A DNA stretch of 64,000 bases from Spongilla lacustris (Eukaryota; Porifera; Demospongiae; Spongillida; Spongillidae), in NCBI GenBank assembly GCA_949361645.1, contig OX442417.1:14621954-14685953 (forward strand). The letters are read 5' to 3'. Positions 46,001 through 57,176 of this stretch are shown here, one piece after another; positions within the stretch are counted from its first letter, which is position 1, and every line of letters starts with the position of its first letter. The notes under the pieces are model-generated. The model saw nothing but the letters and a program-made list of their open reading frames with translations. It was not told the origin of the DNA and did no database searches. The position numbers and the translations under genes are program-made.

Positions 46001-47540
46001 TGCATACGTTGGTTAGGCCTACATGTAGTTTGGTCGGATGTTTAGTCAGCCATTTTAGATACCATTCTGCTAACCACCCCACACCAGCTTATCCACAATA
46101 GCAGCATCTTTAACAATCAATACCTTTTCACTATCATTACCAACGTTGACCCTCACTGAAAAATGCTGAACAATTTGTTGGCTTAGTAGGAAACATTGAC
46201 CCTGGATACAAATACTCCACTCAAATCTTGCTGCATCTGATACCCTGACCCTGTGTATGCTATTCCATCCAACAATGAGCACTAGCATTGAATTAAGTAC
46301 CACCAGACTCAGGCCAAGCAATTACAACATATATACATGTAGGTAGGTTTTGTCCGTGTGAGTCATACTTAGCACAGCCAATTTGTCTGATCAATGGATG
46401 AGTCTTGATGACATCTGGAAATTGACATATTCAAGAAAAGGGGTACATGGATAAGGTGTTTTCTGTGTTTTTGGTTGACATTTTTTTGAAAGAAAAAAAA
46501 AATGCATTGGTTGGGAAAATGTCATAGGGCCAACCACTATTTCCACCTCTGCCAGAAAACATTCCTAGGTGCCAGATATTCTCCGTAAAAATGGTGTAGT
46601 TAAGCAACTTTTGCTTCAAGCCTAGTGTGCACTTCTATGGGGGAAAAAGCGGCTTTCAAATAACATGATGAACTTTGTTGTGGGGAATTTGATTTTAAAT
46701 AAATACATGTACGAAGACTATTAGTATAAAAATGTATATGTATCTAGCCTTCCTTTACATCTCCACTGTTTCTCAATCATCATTCTTGTTTTTGTACTAG
46801 AAACTAGCAAAATGATCACACACGTATACTAAGGTACAAATGAACCCGAAACACCAAATAGTTTGAACAGTAATTTGCACTAATTATAAATTGTTTTCTA
46901 TTGTGAACCAGACCATGTACACATAAATACGTTTGATTGTAATTATTATTGTTGCTTTGTACACCTATATGCATGTAGGCCTGAGAGGTCGTGGTCATTG
47001 GGAAGCATGTATTATTAATAGGAAATGCAGTGATATGCACTTGCTGCCATGTAAAAATATTTGTGCCTTTTTATGAACCAATTAGCATCCCAAACCCAGT
47101 CTTGAGCTAAGCAGTGATGTACATGTATGTATGTAATTCATGTGCTGTTACAGTGAACTAGGTCTGTAGGAGGTGCCTATTGGAGAACTATATTTGCGCT
47201 TTGGGTGTGTGTGTTTGTTACTGTGTCTCTTATGAAGAAGAGAACGGGTACATATATATTTAGGGTGGTGGTTATCATTAGTAACCTGTCATTTAAGAAA
47301 ATAATGAAACAATTTCATTAAATTTCATCTGTTACCTATTATTTTGGCACAGAAAGGGTGAGGAATGGAAGCAAGTGAGGTCAAAACTATCCAAGCAGAT
47401 TGTCCCGCGACGTGTGGCCAACTATGCACCAGGACTGTGGGAGATTGGAGACAGCTTTTTGGAGTACATCAGACACAAGAGAGGCCCTGATGGCTATGTG
47501 GAAGATGTTCACAGTGCAAATATGAAGTGGGCATTCCAAG
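40088..47540 (+). CDS. Cytochrome P450 copy D, exons 1-4 (5' part)
   Basis: Exons 40088-40211, 40271-40399, 42390-42540 and 47353-47540. The first has a Ser/Arg-rich, likely mitochondrial presequence (MASLALNSVCHSRRYFLRVL), then FSDIPG|PKGLPLVGSLFDVM, VVVIGTPEGAANMFRAEGKY and KQIVPRRVANYAPGLWEIGD. Exon 2 (129 nt) and exon 4 (188 nt) have exactly B's lengths; exon 1 is 9 nt shorter and exon 3 9 nt longer, so all phases agree. No stop or splice defect was seen. Exons 5-12, including the heme loop, are absent: a repeat block begins 38 bp after exon 4 and fills the window. The gene either has a giant intron 4 or is truncated. Role as for copy B, if complete. Confidence 0.8.
40940..41600 (-). pseudogene. 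Pogo/Tigger-type transposase N-terminal fragment
   Basis: Minus-strand pieces read, in order, a psq-like helix-turn-helix (YLKEDIVRAVDLVKKNQASI then RSAAKMCGINYQTLS, about 41590-41465), a CENP-B-type DNA-binding segment (SHKEIRKLAYQLAIANSLTI then WVENKLTGADWFSGFLKHH, about 41185-41310), and SLHKPEAMNLAQVSSFN with a frameshift near 41175. In-frame stops and the missing DDE core show it is dead. It lies antisense in intron 2 of P450 copy D. Family assignment is from motif recognition only. Confidence 0.7.
41847..41955. mobile_element. 109-bp MITE with CACAGCAAAAAAA ends, TA flanks
   Basis: CACAGCAAAAAAAGTTT... and ...AAACTTTTTTTGCTGTG are inverted ends. Inside, CACTCCAAATCCTGATTCTG AGTG forms a small hairpin; flanks are TA on each side. 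In intron 2 of P450 D. Confidence 0.8.
43074..43372. repeat. Palindromic repeat, arms ~115 bp
   Basis: CAAGTAAATCAAAAACTTCT at the left and its complement at the right. Arms also share GGTGGGATATAGGATTGGTG, AGGTACAGTATGTTAAAGTG and GGTTTGGTAGGATCCTAC. The loop is about 70 bp. A few mismatches between arms. No coding content; in intron 3 of P450 D. Confidence 0.85.
43373..47352. other. Remainder of intron 3 of P450 copy D
   Basis: No convincing gene. A (CA)n run is at about 45722-45765. ATGGCGGATTTAGGTGCCGT leading to CTCAAG|GTAAAC at 44624-44656 could be a tiny first exon, but nothing follows it. Several frames of 60-100 codons lack known motifs. Confidence 0.45.
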
Positions 47541-48289
47541 GTTAGCTGTAACGTGTTGTTGAGAGTATATATATTTATATGGAACGTTCTATGCGATTTT
47601 GATGCTTGTGAATTTATATATATAGCATCCAATTCAAAGCGCTATATCTTCCACACGGTTTGAGCTCTTGACTTCCTATTTTCAGCACTTCATACTACAC
47701 CATTTCTCTATGCTAAAATATATTTGGGGTCTTGCACTTACTCCGTGCCAGTATTGCAACGTCCGATACCCCACCGGGTTCAAACCCACCATAACTTTCG
47801 GTAGGAGTAATCAAATCGCTTCAAATTCGGTTTGTAGGTAGGGAGGTCCTATACCTATTGATTTGTTCTGTTCGTTAATTTTCATGCCATCCGTTACGGA
47901 GAAACAGCTGTGCAAAGTAAGTACACGTTTCCCGCTCGAATCGCGCCTTTATATGTGCACAGAACAGTTTCCATTCTCCGGAGTACATGAATATTCAACT
48001 ATTCCTATAGGGCGTGATAACCACACCTATAAGGTCACCAAACAAATGGGCGGCTGAATTGTAGTGCTTGTTACGGTTGTTTTTCGGTGTAGATAAACGA
48101 TATGGTGACGTATAACACGAGTGAAGGCGAGCTCGTCGAGTTTCACTAAATCAGTCGGCGGATGAGTTCGAACTGTACGAATACGACGATCGATATTCAA
48201 AATACATTGGACGAGTATGGAGAGATTGAGAAAGGTAGTGATGGCGGTCGTACCTCTGACGATGGTGGTTGTGTTAGTGATAGGGAGTG

Positions 48290-49983
48290 AGCAGCCCCTA
48301 AATTACCAAAAGAGCCACCAGCCCCACCCCCACATAGCCAGGGGCTAATGGGGCTAGGCCCTTCACTGCAAGTTCCCTCAGCAGCCCTGGGGCCAAAGAG
48401 GCCATCCCCACACAGCAGAACCACAAGCCCCCTTACTGCAAGTGACCTTTGGAACCATTAAGCCCCATGCTGCAATTTAATAATAGCCTCACATTCCAAA
48501 TAGTGGAGCCAACAAGTGGAATTAACAGGCCCCATAATTCTAGCAAGGGAGCCACCAGCTAAGCTGGTCAATGGAGCTAGCGTCCACAATGCCAGTGGAG
48601 ACACCAGCCCTCTCGCAGATAGATCATCAGACCCCCACACTGCCAGCACGGGTGTAGCCCCCACAATAATGCCAGGGAGATGCCAGCCCTCAGGCTGCAA
48701 ATGGAATCAGCATCCCCAACCATTTCAGGGGAGCCATGAACTACATGTACCAACAACACGTGATGACCTCACTAACAGATCAACCATTAGCCCTCACTCC
48801 TCAAGTGGACTTAACAGGCCCCACACCCAGGGGCCAACCCCCCCCCCCCCCCCCACCCCTTTTGTTCAATGCAAGTTGAGTCAGCTGGGACCCCCCCACA
48901 TAGTAGTACAACCAGCCCCCTCACCGCTAGCTCATGAGCAATAGCAGTGGAACCTGTAAAGTCTACACTGCAACTGAACTTAATAGCCTCACACTGCAGT
49001 CAGCAGCCCATGGAACCATTCTTACAGAACACCCTCAGCTACCCAGGGCCAATGGGGTAGCCTCCACAAAGTCAGTCAAGACGCCACCCCAAGTTGAGTC
49101 AGCAGCCCCCACACAAACAAGGGCCTGGGGCCAGCTCCACACAGTAGAACCACCAGCCCCTCTCTGCTCACTTCAAACGGAGCCACTAGACCCTCTACCA
49201 GTACACACTGCAAGTCCAGACAGCAGCCCACACCAGTGGAGCCCTCTCACAGATGGAGCCCAGCAAGGAAGTATCAGCTGCCACACAACCAGTGGTCAAT
49301 CGAGCCCCCAGAATAATGCCAGTGGAGAAACCAGCCCTCGCTCTACAAATGGATTCAGCAACCCCAAAAATTTCAGGGGAACCATGAACTACATGTATAT
49401 GTACTTGCCCCCACTACCTGTCCTTCAATGAAAGAGGGGCCAATCAGCCAATTGGACAGTACAACCACCAACCCTCTTCATTGGTCAGGGGACATGTACC
49501 AAGAACAACTTAACAGGCCCACCATACACTGGTGCCAGCCCTTGCCCCTCCCTCCCCCCACCCCACCTCTTCTCACTACCTGTCCTTTACTGCAAGTTGC
49601 GTCAGCAGACCAGGGGTCAATGGGGCCAAGAACTACCACTCCCCCTCACTGCAATCACACACTACGTACCTTTGGAACCTGCAACCAATAACCCAAGTGA
49701 AATCAATACTGCAAAACCTGACCCCCACACTGCCAGCAAGGGAGCACCAGCTGCCACACAACCAGAGGATCAATGTGGCCCCCACTTAATGCCAGTGGAG
49801 TAGGCAGCCCTCACACTGTAAATGGAGTCAGTAACCCCATGCAACAATTTCAGGGGACATGTGCATGTACGCACATGTACCAATGGAATCACACATACCC
49901 CCCTTCAAACACTACCAATGGAACCAGTGGAACATTTAGCCTGTCCTGTAGGCAGCTCTACACAAACATTGGAGCTACCAGTC
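48290..49983. repeat. Degenerate CAGCCCC/TGCAAGTGGA satellite, left arm
   Basis: Irregular units of a few dozen bp built from GGAGCCACCAGCCCC, CACTGCAAGTGGA, GCCAGTGGAGA and AATGCCAGTGGAG motifs. The complement reappears in 57180-59100 and again in 55980-57060. Long open frames occur in several phases, because stops are rare in this composition; they are not genes. Confidence 0.8.
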
Positions 49984-50327
49984 TAGGGTGTGTAACCGGT
50001 TATCAGGTTATTTGGGTTATTCGGATATTCGCAAAAACCTATCCGCTCGAATAGTGATTTAGCATTACTCGGAAAAATCGATTATTGGATTTGTTCTATT
50101 CGAAATAACCGGTTTGTGAATCTCCATTCGGAGGTACTTAGGTATTCGTCGTCCGCATCGACAATTCGCTCATTATTCGAATACATTTTTATGACGATAT
50201 CCGGATACGCGTTTACGATATTACATGTACGACAATAATTACTTCTAATTTAAAGTTATAACGTCACTGCTGTTACTATAAATATATACGTGGGGACGAG
50301 ATCAAATACGGGCAGTAATTCGAACTA

Positions 50328-51487
50328 CACAGCCAAAAGCGTTCATTTATGTAACAGACATGATTAACTATCAGATCTGTACCAAGGAGGCTATCATATA
50401 TGGTACTGTATTGTTACATGTCAGATGAATTGTCAGGTTTGGTACATAATGATGGAATATTCTGACTCAGTATGATACCTACAATCTGTTCCAAAACAAC
50501 ATTATGTAACAGAAAAGTGTTACAATATGTACCAGAACAGAGTAACAATATGTACCAGACCATTTCAGGGGCGTACGCAGGGGGGAGGGGGGGGGGGTGG
50601 GGGGGGGTTCGAGGGGGTTCGGGCGAACCCCCCTTTTCGCTCTGAATTATTTTAAAAATATGTGCGCGAGGTAAATATGTAACCACGTAATAGCGAAGGA
50701 TAAATTCAATGGCACCGTGGTAGGGACCTTAACTCCGCTGTTATGTGGCGAAACGCAAGGGTCTCCCGCTCGTGTTCGGCCAAACGGAAGGAGGACCCTG
50801 CAACACTGCGGGGTGCAGGAACGAGCACCGTAATATTAATATTACATTAAAATTCTAATTAATGCACTAACCGCACAATGGCCACAAAACGTAAGTGAGC
50901 ATGTTGCTATAAAGCTACCTTCGTTAATTACTAATGTGTACACCGCTCGATTATATAGGTTCTTACTGTGTACCTTGTAAAGGGTTTTGATTACCCATGA
51001 CATCCAAGTACCGGCAGCACATCGCTGGCCGATCTCATATATACCGGTATATATTGTTTGTTGAGAGTCTTCGCATTCGGCAGTCAATGGCCAATTACAC
51101 CCAGCCTACTGCTGACAATGAAGTAAGCGCGGAGTTCCCCCCCCCTCCCCCCCCCCCCTTTCCCCTCATACAAGTTACATATACATGTATACATATACAA
51201 CCATACATGCTGCTGAACCTAAGCTAAACTAAGCCCAGCTTGATAGGCGTACCCTAAACTAAACCCAGCTAGACCGGGAAACAGTTGACTAATCCGCTAA
51301 CAAATCCAGCCAGACCTGGATGTATGGCCTCATCGAGCGCTCATCCCTAAAACGGCGAATCACAATACATCCAGGTCTATAGATGGATTTGTTAGTGGAT
51401 CAGCCGACTTACGCCCATCTAGCTGGGCTTAGTTTAGCTTATGTTCAGCAGTATGTACGGTTGTATATGTTTATGTTTGTACAACGT

Positions 51488-51518
<31 letters not shown>

Positions 51519-53332
51519 GGGTGAACTGAAGTACAAACGTAAGCGTGTTGATCCTATGTATTATTATCTTGTAGCAACATAGTATTAGCGACGATGAATT
51601 TGAAAGACCTTTATCGGTACATATACAAAGGATGAAGAAATGGATTTTGGAGATTAATCTGAACTTGAAGATCTCATTGAGAGAGCAGAGCAATGATAGC
51701 TATTACCCCTTTCCCTCCAAGATCTTCGCACTACTCTACTTGCTTGTAAACAGCCCTCATCCCATGGTATGATGTTATATATTACTTTTACTACTTACTT
51801 ACCTACTGATGATTTTCAGGGAGAAAGTAACCTCTCTTTTGTTTGGTTTAAAAACATGGGAATGCACGTTCCTAGTTTGACAACCATATGGGTGTTGGTA
51901 TGTACTGAGCTGCGTAGTAGAGTTGATTTTTTCATTTCAGCATTTGAGTGACGAAGGAATCCCATACTACTCTATTTCACTATCTGGTATTCTTAGTCAG
52001 TGCATATATGATCCTTCGTCTCGTTCAGTGTATGAAGGAATTAGGACCATCATCCACTTTCAGTGCTGAAAGGTGAGCCAGTGAAATATTATCGTCTCAT
52101 AATTTACGTACATTGTTTCCAGATTTGAGTCTTTCAACTCTAACATTCGAGCATACAATACTTTTGCAAATCGGCGTGCACCAAGCCGTGACGTAGCTAA
52201 CCGTTTTTCAATCTTTCAACAACTGCGATACATTTGCCACAAGGGTATCTTTCCCGATCACAAACAAAGGTGCCCAACAGTTTTTTTGTGTACATGTTAA
52301 ACATTGCCGTTTATTACTGCAGTTGTGGAGATGCACTTCAAGAACTCTTTTCATGCAAGTACATGAGTCACATAATGTGTGGGATTCCAATTAAAGAGCT
52401 CCAAGGGAATAAAGGCATATGTCAACCCGGATCACCCAGAAAGGTGAGGGATACATGGGGTTTCCATTTTCTAAATCAAATCTCAGGCATGGCACCGGCG
52501 ACACAGTTTGCAGTCATTACCTTTTTCATGTGAAGGCAATTGTAATGCCACCATTGAGAATCTGCAAGGGTTCACGGTTGCACTTACTGGAACTGCTGCT
52601 ACTGATGAAGTTGTAGGTTATGGTGCAATAGTATCACAGGACTCGTCTCTCGTGAATTGTGGTGACTACATTCAGCTAGTAACTCAGAGCTCTCAGGTAC
52701 AATATAATACATCCCACATTGTTTTAAGTTATTTGTATTTTGCACTGTAGATACAATATGGAATTCTGCTTGCAGTACTGAGCACATTGACTGGCACTGT
52801 CCTTTGCTTAGTTCAGGGGTTCGATTCATTGCAGGCACCTGGGGGACAGACCATGCTCAACGAATATGACTGTCCTCTCCTTGAACTGAGCAAAAGAATC
52901 TTTACCACCTCATGTCACAGCATCCAGAGTCCAGTCTCGGTGGTTCATGAATGCTCTACTAGTTGCGTGGTACAAGAGGGTTCTTCAGCTGAATCCATGG
53001 AAAGAGAGAAGGTGATTGTCTCTGAAGGACTGGTTCTCTCTCATGATTGGACAAACAGAATTTATTGTAACAATGTGTTTTGTGTTTGATGCAAATTATT
53101 ATTAATATTAATTTCAAACTGTAAAATCACATATGATACATACATGTATCAGATTAGTATCTCCTCTGATACAGAATGATACTTTATTTGGTACATAATG
53201 ATGTATCATTCCGTACCAAATCACTGCTGATCATATATGTAACATACTATGTGATCATATTTGAGTCAGATATGATGTCATTCCGTATCAGGTATGATTC
53301 AGACCCGTAACAGTTCAAAGTTTTTGGCTGTG
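50328..53332 (+). mobile_element. 3005-bp DNA transposon of unknown family, CACAGCCAAAA ends, TA duplication
   Basis: CACAGCCAAAAGCG at the left and CTTTTTGGCTGTG at the right, with TA on both sides. The empty site is visible in the sister element: at 16201-16212 it reads TCGAACTAGTCA with a single TA. Both subterminal regions (50340-50560 and 53130-53320) are full of short related motifs around GTACATAATGAT, GTAACA and TCAGTATGAT. The interior carries a C/G-homopolymer insertion (50570-50640), a poly-G run (about 51503-51522) and an intron-containing gene on the plus strand. Confidence 0.8.
51584..53089 (+). CDS. Intron-containing gene of the CACAGCC element, putative transposase of unrecognised family
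   Basis: Five 3' exons are mutually in phase with GT/AG borders: 52029-52072, 52123-52269, 52323-52443, 52487-52696 and 52751-53089, together 861 nt (286 codons plus stop). They read ...KELGPSSTFSAER | FESFNSNIRAYN...NRRAPSRDVANRF | CGDALQELFSCKYMSHIMCG | LQGFTVALTGT...VNCGDYIQ | IQYGILLAVL..., ending VVHECSTSCVVQ...LSHDWTNRIYCNNVFCV. Less certain upstream exons: 51584-51766 (YYPFPSKIFALLYLLVNSP), 51820-51897 (WFKNMGMHVPSLTTIW) and 51941-about 51990 (HLSDEGIPYYSISLS); the join to 52029 is off by one base, so a border is wrong or there is an indel. I cannot name the family. From memory it resembles an uncharacterised class expanded in basidiomycete genomes (ESFN...NRxAPSRD, HDC-rich C-terminus); unverified. 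Confidence 0.62.
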
Positions 53333-54234
53333 TACATGTAGCCAAAAGAGATCTCCCTCTTCACGTGTCATGGCGACGGATAGCTCCAGCTACAAATCAA
53401 AGTCAGTTCGCTTAGTGTATTTTGAACCAGCTGGCTTCTTGCATCAATCTCTCTGAGCTGATGTTGCCGCGATCGTACTAAGGCCTACTTAGTTACTAGT
53501 ATTTTCAAAACTCGCGATGGTAAAATGGAGGCTGCATGGCTGGTAGTGCGTAAACGTCATCTGTGGTTCTATTCTGTTGGCATCAAGTGCGATGTGTACA
53601 TCTGTAGACTGTAGGTACTGGTAAAGCTCAGCGTGGCCACGCTAACTTAGGTCGGGACACGCCCAACTAGGTATGTGGTTAGGCCAAGCGATTTAGGCCT
53701 ATGTAGGTAGCTGTGGTTGTGTGCTGAGTGCATCTGGTGTGATGTGGGTAGCTGTGGATGCATGCTGAGGGTACTGATCTGGTATAATGTGGATAGTTGT
53801 AGTAGGGCATCTGGTGTGATGGGGGAAGCTATGGTTGTGTGTCTCATGAGGGTATCTGGTGTGATGGGGGTAGGTGTGTTTGTGTGCTGAAGGCTTCTGG
53901 TGTGATGGGGGTAGGTGTGTTTGTGTGCTAAGGGCATCTGGTGTGATGGGGGTAGGTGTGTTTGTGTGCTGAGGGTATCTGGTGTGATGTGGGTAGCTGT
54001 AGGAGGGTCTCTGATGTGATGTGTACATTTAGGTGGCTCAATGAGCAGAAAACCTGAATAACCTAGGTATTCGGCTGGCAAATTGTCAAAACCTATTCGG
54101 AAAAATCGATTTTCTTTTTTCAAGTATTCGGAAAAATCGATTTTCAGATCCAGAAAAACCTGAAAAATCGATTAGTGTTTTAAAAGTATTCGGAAAAATC
54201 GATTTTCATTATTCAGGGGAGGTTACACACCCTA

Positions 54235-55979
54235 TACCAGTCTTCTCACAAATAGAGTTATCATACCCCCACACTGCTAGCAGAAATGTGGCCCCCACAA
54301 TAATGCCAGTGGAGATGCCAGCCATCACACAGCAAATGGAGTCGGCATACCCAACAATTTTAGGGGAGCCACTAACTACATGTATCGATAACACATGCCC
54401 TCACTACCAGATGAACCATTAACCCTCACTCCGCAAGTGGACCTAGCAGGTCCCACGCACTGGAACCAGCCCACCCCCCCCCACCCCCCACCCCCACTAC
54501 CTTTCTATTGCTGCATGTAAGTTGAGTCAGCAGTTGTGGGGCCACTGGGATGAACCACCAGCCCCCTCACCTCAAGCTCGTGAACAATACCAGTGGAACC
54601 TGTAAAGTGTTCCCTACAACTGAACGTAATAGCCTCACATGTCCATGCAGTCAGCAGCCCATGCACGACTTGTGGAACCATTCCAGGGCCAATGGGGTTG
54701 CCTCCACAAATCCAGTGAAGACGCCACCCCAAGTTGCATCAGCAGCCCCCACACAAACAGGGGCCTGTAGGGGCCAGCTCCACACAGTAGAACCACCAGC
54801 CCCTCTCTGCTCACTTCAAATGGAGCCACTAGACACACTGCAAGTCCAGTCAGCCATCAGCTGCCACATAACCAGGAGTCACCCCACAATAATGCCAGTG
54901 GAGACCCCAGCCCCCTGAACTACATGTACCAACAGAGCCACACATTCCCTGCTCCTAACACAACACATGGTACCAGTGGAACCATTAGCCCTCACTGCAA
55001 TTGGACTTAGCACTGGAGCTAGCCTCCCCCCCCAAAGTGCATATGGACTTGGCACCCGGACACTTTTAGGGGAGCCATCATGTTTATTATGTGTAAATCA
55101 CCAGTCCTCATTGGAGCCACTAACAAATAGAAACAAGTTGCCTACAGTAGCGGCTCGCACATCCGCACTTTTCACACCTCGCACATCAGCAAAAATAATT
55201 ATATTCACCAGAAATTGTAGAAACTGTTAGCTTTCATAAGCAAACCCTATCGATCACTCCCGCTAGCCATATAATAATTTCACTGTTTACACGCGCCTGC
55301 ACCTTGGGATATCAATGCAATTAGCATGTACAAACTTTGTTACCACCCCCCAAAACATGCACTGCACCCCCTTCATCACCACTGCACCCCCTTCATCACC
55401 ACTGCACCCCTCCATCACCACTGTACCCCTCCATCACCACTGCACTATTGCAACACGTAGATGGATATGGTGATTTGACAAATGTGTTATGGTACCAGAC
55501 ATTTTGTAGCTGCAGGATTACATTCAAAAATGGGATATCAGAAACTGCTTTATTTTTAGGACAGCTTTGCCAACCATTCATACGGAGAACACAGATCAAT
55601 TGCGTTCAGGTCTCTGGCTCATTGAGGCAGATGGACATTGCGGACAAATGTCTGTGGAGTACGATCAGGTTAGGCTGGCTGCCATGGGGATCTAAGCTAC
55701 ATGTAATACTGCTTCTTTGTATGTGTAGGAACCATACACACTTGTGCGTATGCATCTGTGCATGTACATACAGTTAGCCGTGTGCCTATAAGTATATTAT
55801 ACGCATGGTAGACATCTGGCTTCATGTAAACATGCCTTTACCCTCTTTGTGGTGCCTACTCATGTTGTACAGGTTACCTCTTCACTTAAATTCGTATTAC
55901 TTGAGTCAGTTTGTTTAGTTCAGCCTTTTGATTTCAATGTCCATCTGCCTCAATGAGCCAGAGACCTGAACGCAATTGG
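54235..55979. other. Central part of the giant foldback
   Basis: 54235-55080 continues the left-arm satellite. 55080-55980 is more unique and contains CACTGCACCCCCTTCATCAC tandem units (55363-55445). CAATTGCGTTCAGGTCTCTG (55599) and its complement (about 55975) form the innermost pair, placing the present symmetry axis near 55.79 kb. No gene recognised. Confidence 0.55.
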
Positions 55980-57060
55980 GCTGGTTTCTCCACTGGCATT
56001 ATTCCGGGGGCTCGATCGATCACTGGTTGTGTGGCAGCTGATACTTCCTTGCTGGGCTCCATCTGTGAGAGGGCTCCACTGGTGTGGGCTGCTGTTTAGA
56101 CTTGCAGTGTGTACTGGTAGAGGGTCTAGTGGCTCCGTTTGAAGTGAGCAGAGAGGGGCTGGTGGTTCTACTGTGCGGAGCTGGCCCTACAGGACCTGGT
56201 TTGTGTGGGGGCTGCTGACTCAACTTGGGGTGGCGTCTTGACTGACTTTGTGGAGGCTACCCCATTGGCCCTGGGTAGCTGAGGGTGTTCTGTAAGAATG
56301 GTTCCATGGGCTGCTGACTGCAGTGTGAGGCTATTAAGTTCAGTTGCAGTGTAGACTTTACAGGTTCCACTGCTATTGCTCATGAGCTAGCGGTGAGGGA
56401 GCTGGTTGTTCTACTATGTGGGGGGTCGGGGGGTCTCAGCTGACTCAACTTGCATTGAACAAAAGGGGGGGGGGGGTTGGCCCCTGGGTGTGGGGCCTGT
56501 TAAGTCCACTTGAGGAGTGAGGGCTAATGGTTGATCTGTTAGTGAGGTCATCACGTGTTGTTGGTACATGTAGTTCATGGCTCCCCTGAAATGGTTGGGG
56601 ATGCTGATTCCATTTGCAGCCTGAGGGCTGGCATATCCACTGGCATTATTGTGGGGGCTAAATCCCTGCTGGCAGTGTGGGGCTCTGATGATCTGTCTGC
56701 GAGAGGGCTGGTGTCTCCACTGGCATTGTGGACACTAGCTCCATTGACCAGGTTAGCTGGTGGCTCCCTTACTGGAATTATGGGGCCTGTTAATTCCACT
56801 TGTTGGCTCCACTATTTGGAATGTGAGGCTATTATTAATAATTTAAATTGCAGCATGGGGCTTAATGGTTCCAAAGGTATATGGTGTGCACTTGCAGTAA
56901 GGGGGTTTGTGGTTCTGCTGTGTGGGGATGGCCTCTTTGGCCCCAGGGCTGCTGAGGGAACTTGCAGTGAAGGGCCTAGCCCCATTAGCCCCTGGCTATG
57001 TGGAGGTGGGGCTGGTGGCTCTTTTGGTAATTTAGGGGCTGCTCACTCCCTATCACTAAC
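55980..57060. repeat. Extra copy of right-arm satellite block
   Basis: Closely similar, same orientation, to 58000-59110 (shared: TGATGCTGATTCCATTTGCA-like and GGGCTGCTCACTCCCTATCA segments). The block is thus present twice on the right of the giant foldback but once, complementary, on the left. Confidence 0.75.
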
Positions 57061-57176
57061 ACAACCACCACCGTCAGTGTTATGACCGCCATCATCCTTG
57101 ACCAATGTATCTTGAACCAGGGTCAATGAGCATTATTATGGGGGCCCCATTGACCCTCCTGCTGGCAGTGAACGGT

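Larger units (their letters stand above)
49984..54234. mobile_element. hAT-type element, 4251 bp, TSD TACCAGTC, with nested 3-kb cargo
   Basis: Same ends as 15865-17008 (TAGGGTGTGTAACC ... GGTTACACACCCTA), with TACCAGTC duplicated at 49976-49983 and 54235-54242. Outer parts are closely similar to the 1144-bp copy, including the TCGGAAAAATCGATTTTC subterminal units and a minisatellite with a 41-bp unit (GCATCTGGTGTGATGGGGGT; 53696-54010). The difference in size is mainly the element at 50328-53332. Confidence 0.92.

Noticed and set aside
48516..49803. Pro/Thr-rich frames of up to 165 codons, mirrored at 56575-58863
   Set aside because: They lie in a degenerate C-rich satellite and its inverted copy, overlap one another in several phases and show no motif.
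53647..54123. 158- and 109-codon His/Thr/Pro-rich frames
   Set aside because: They come from the 41-bp minisatellite inside the hAT-type element.
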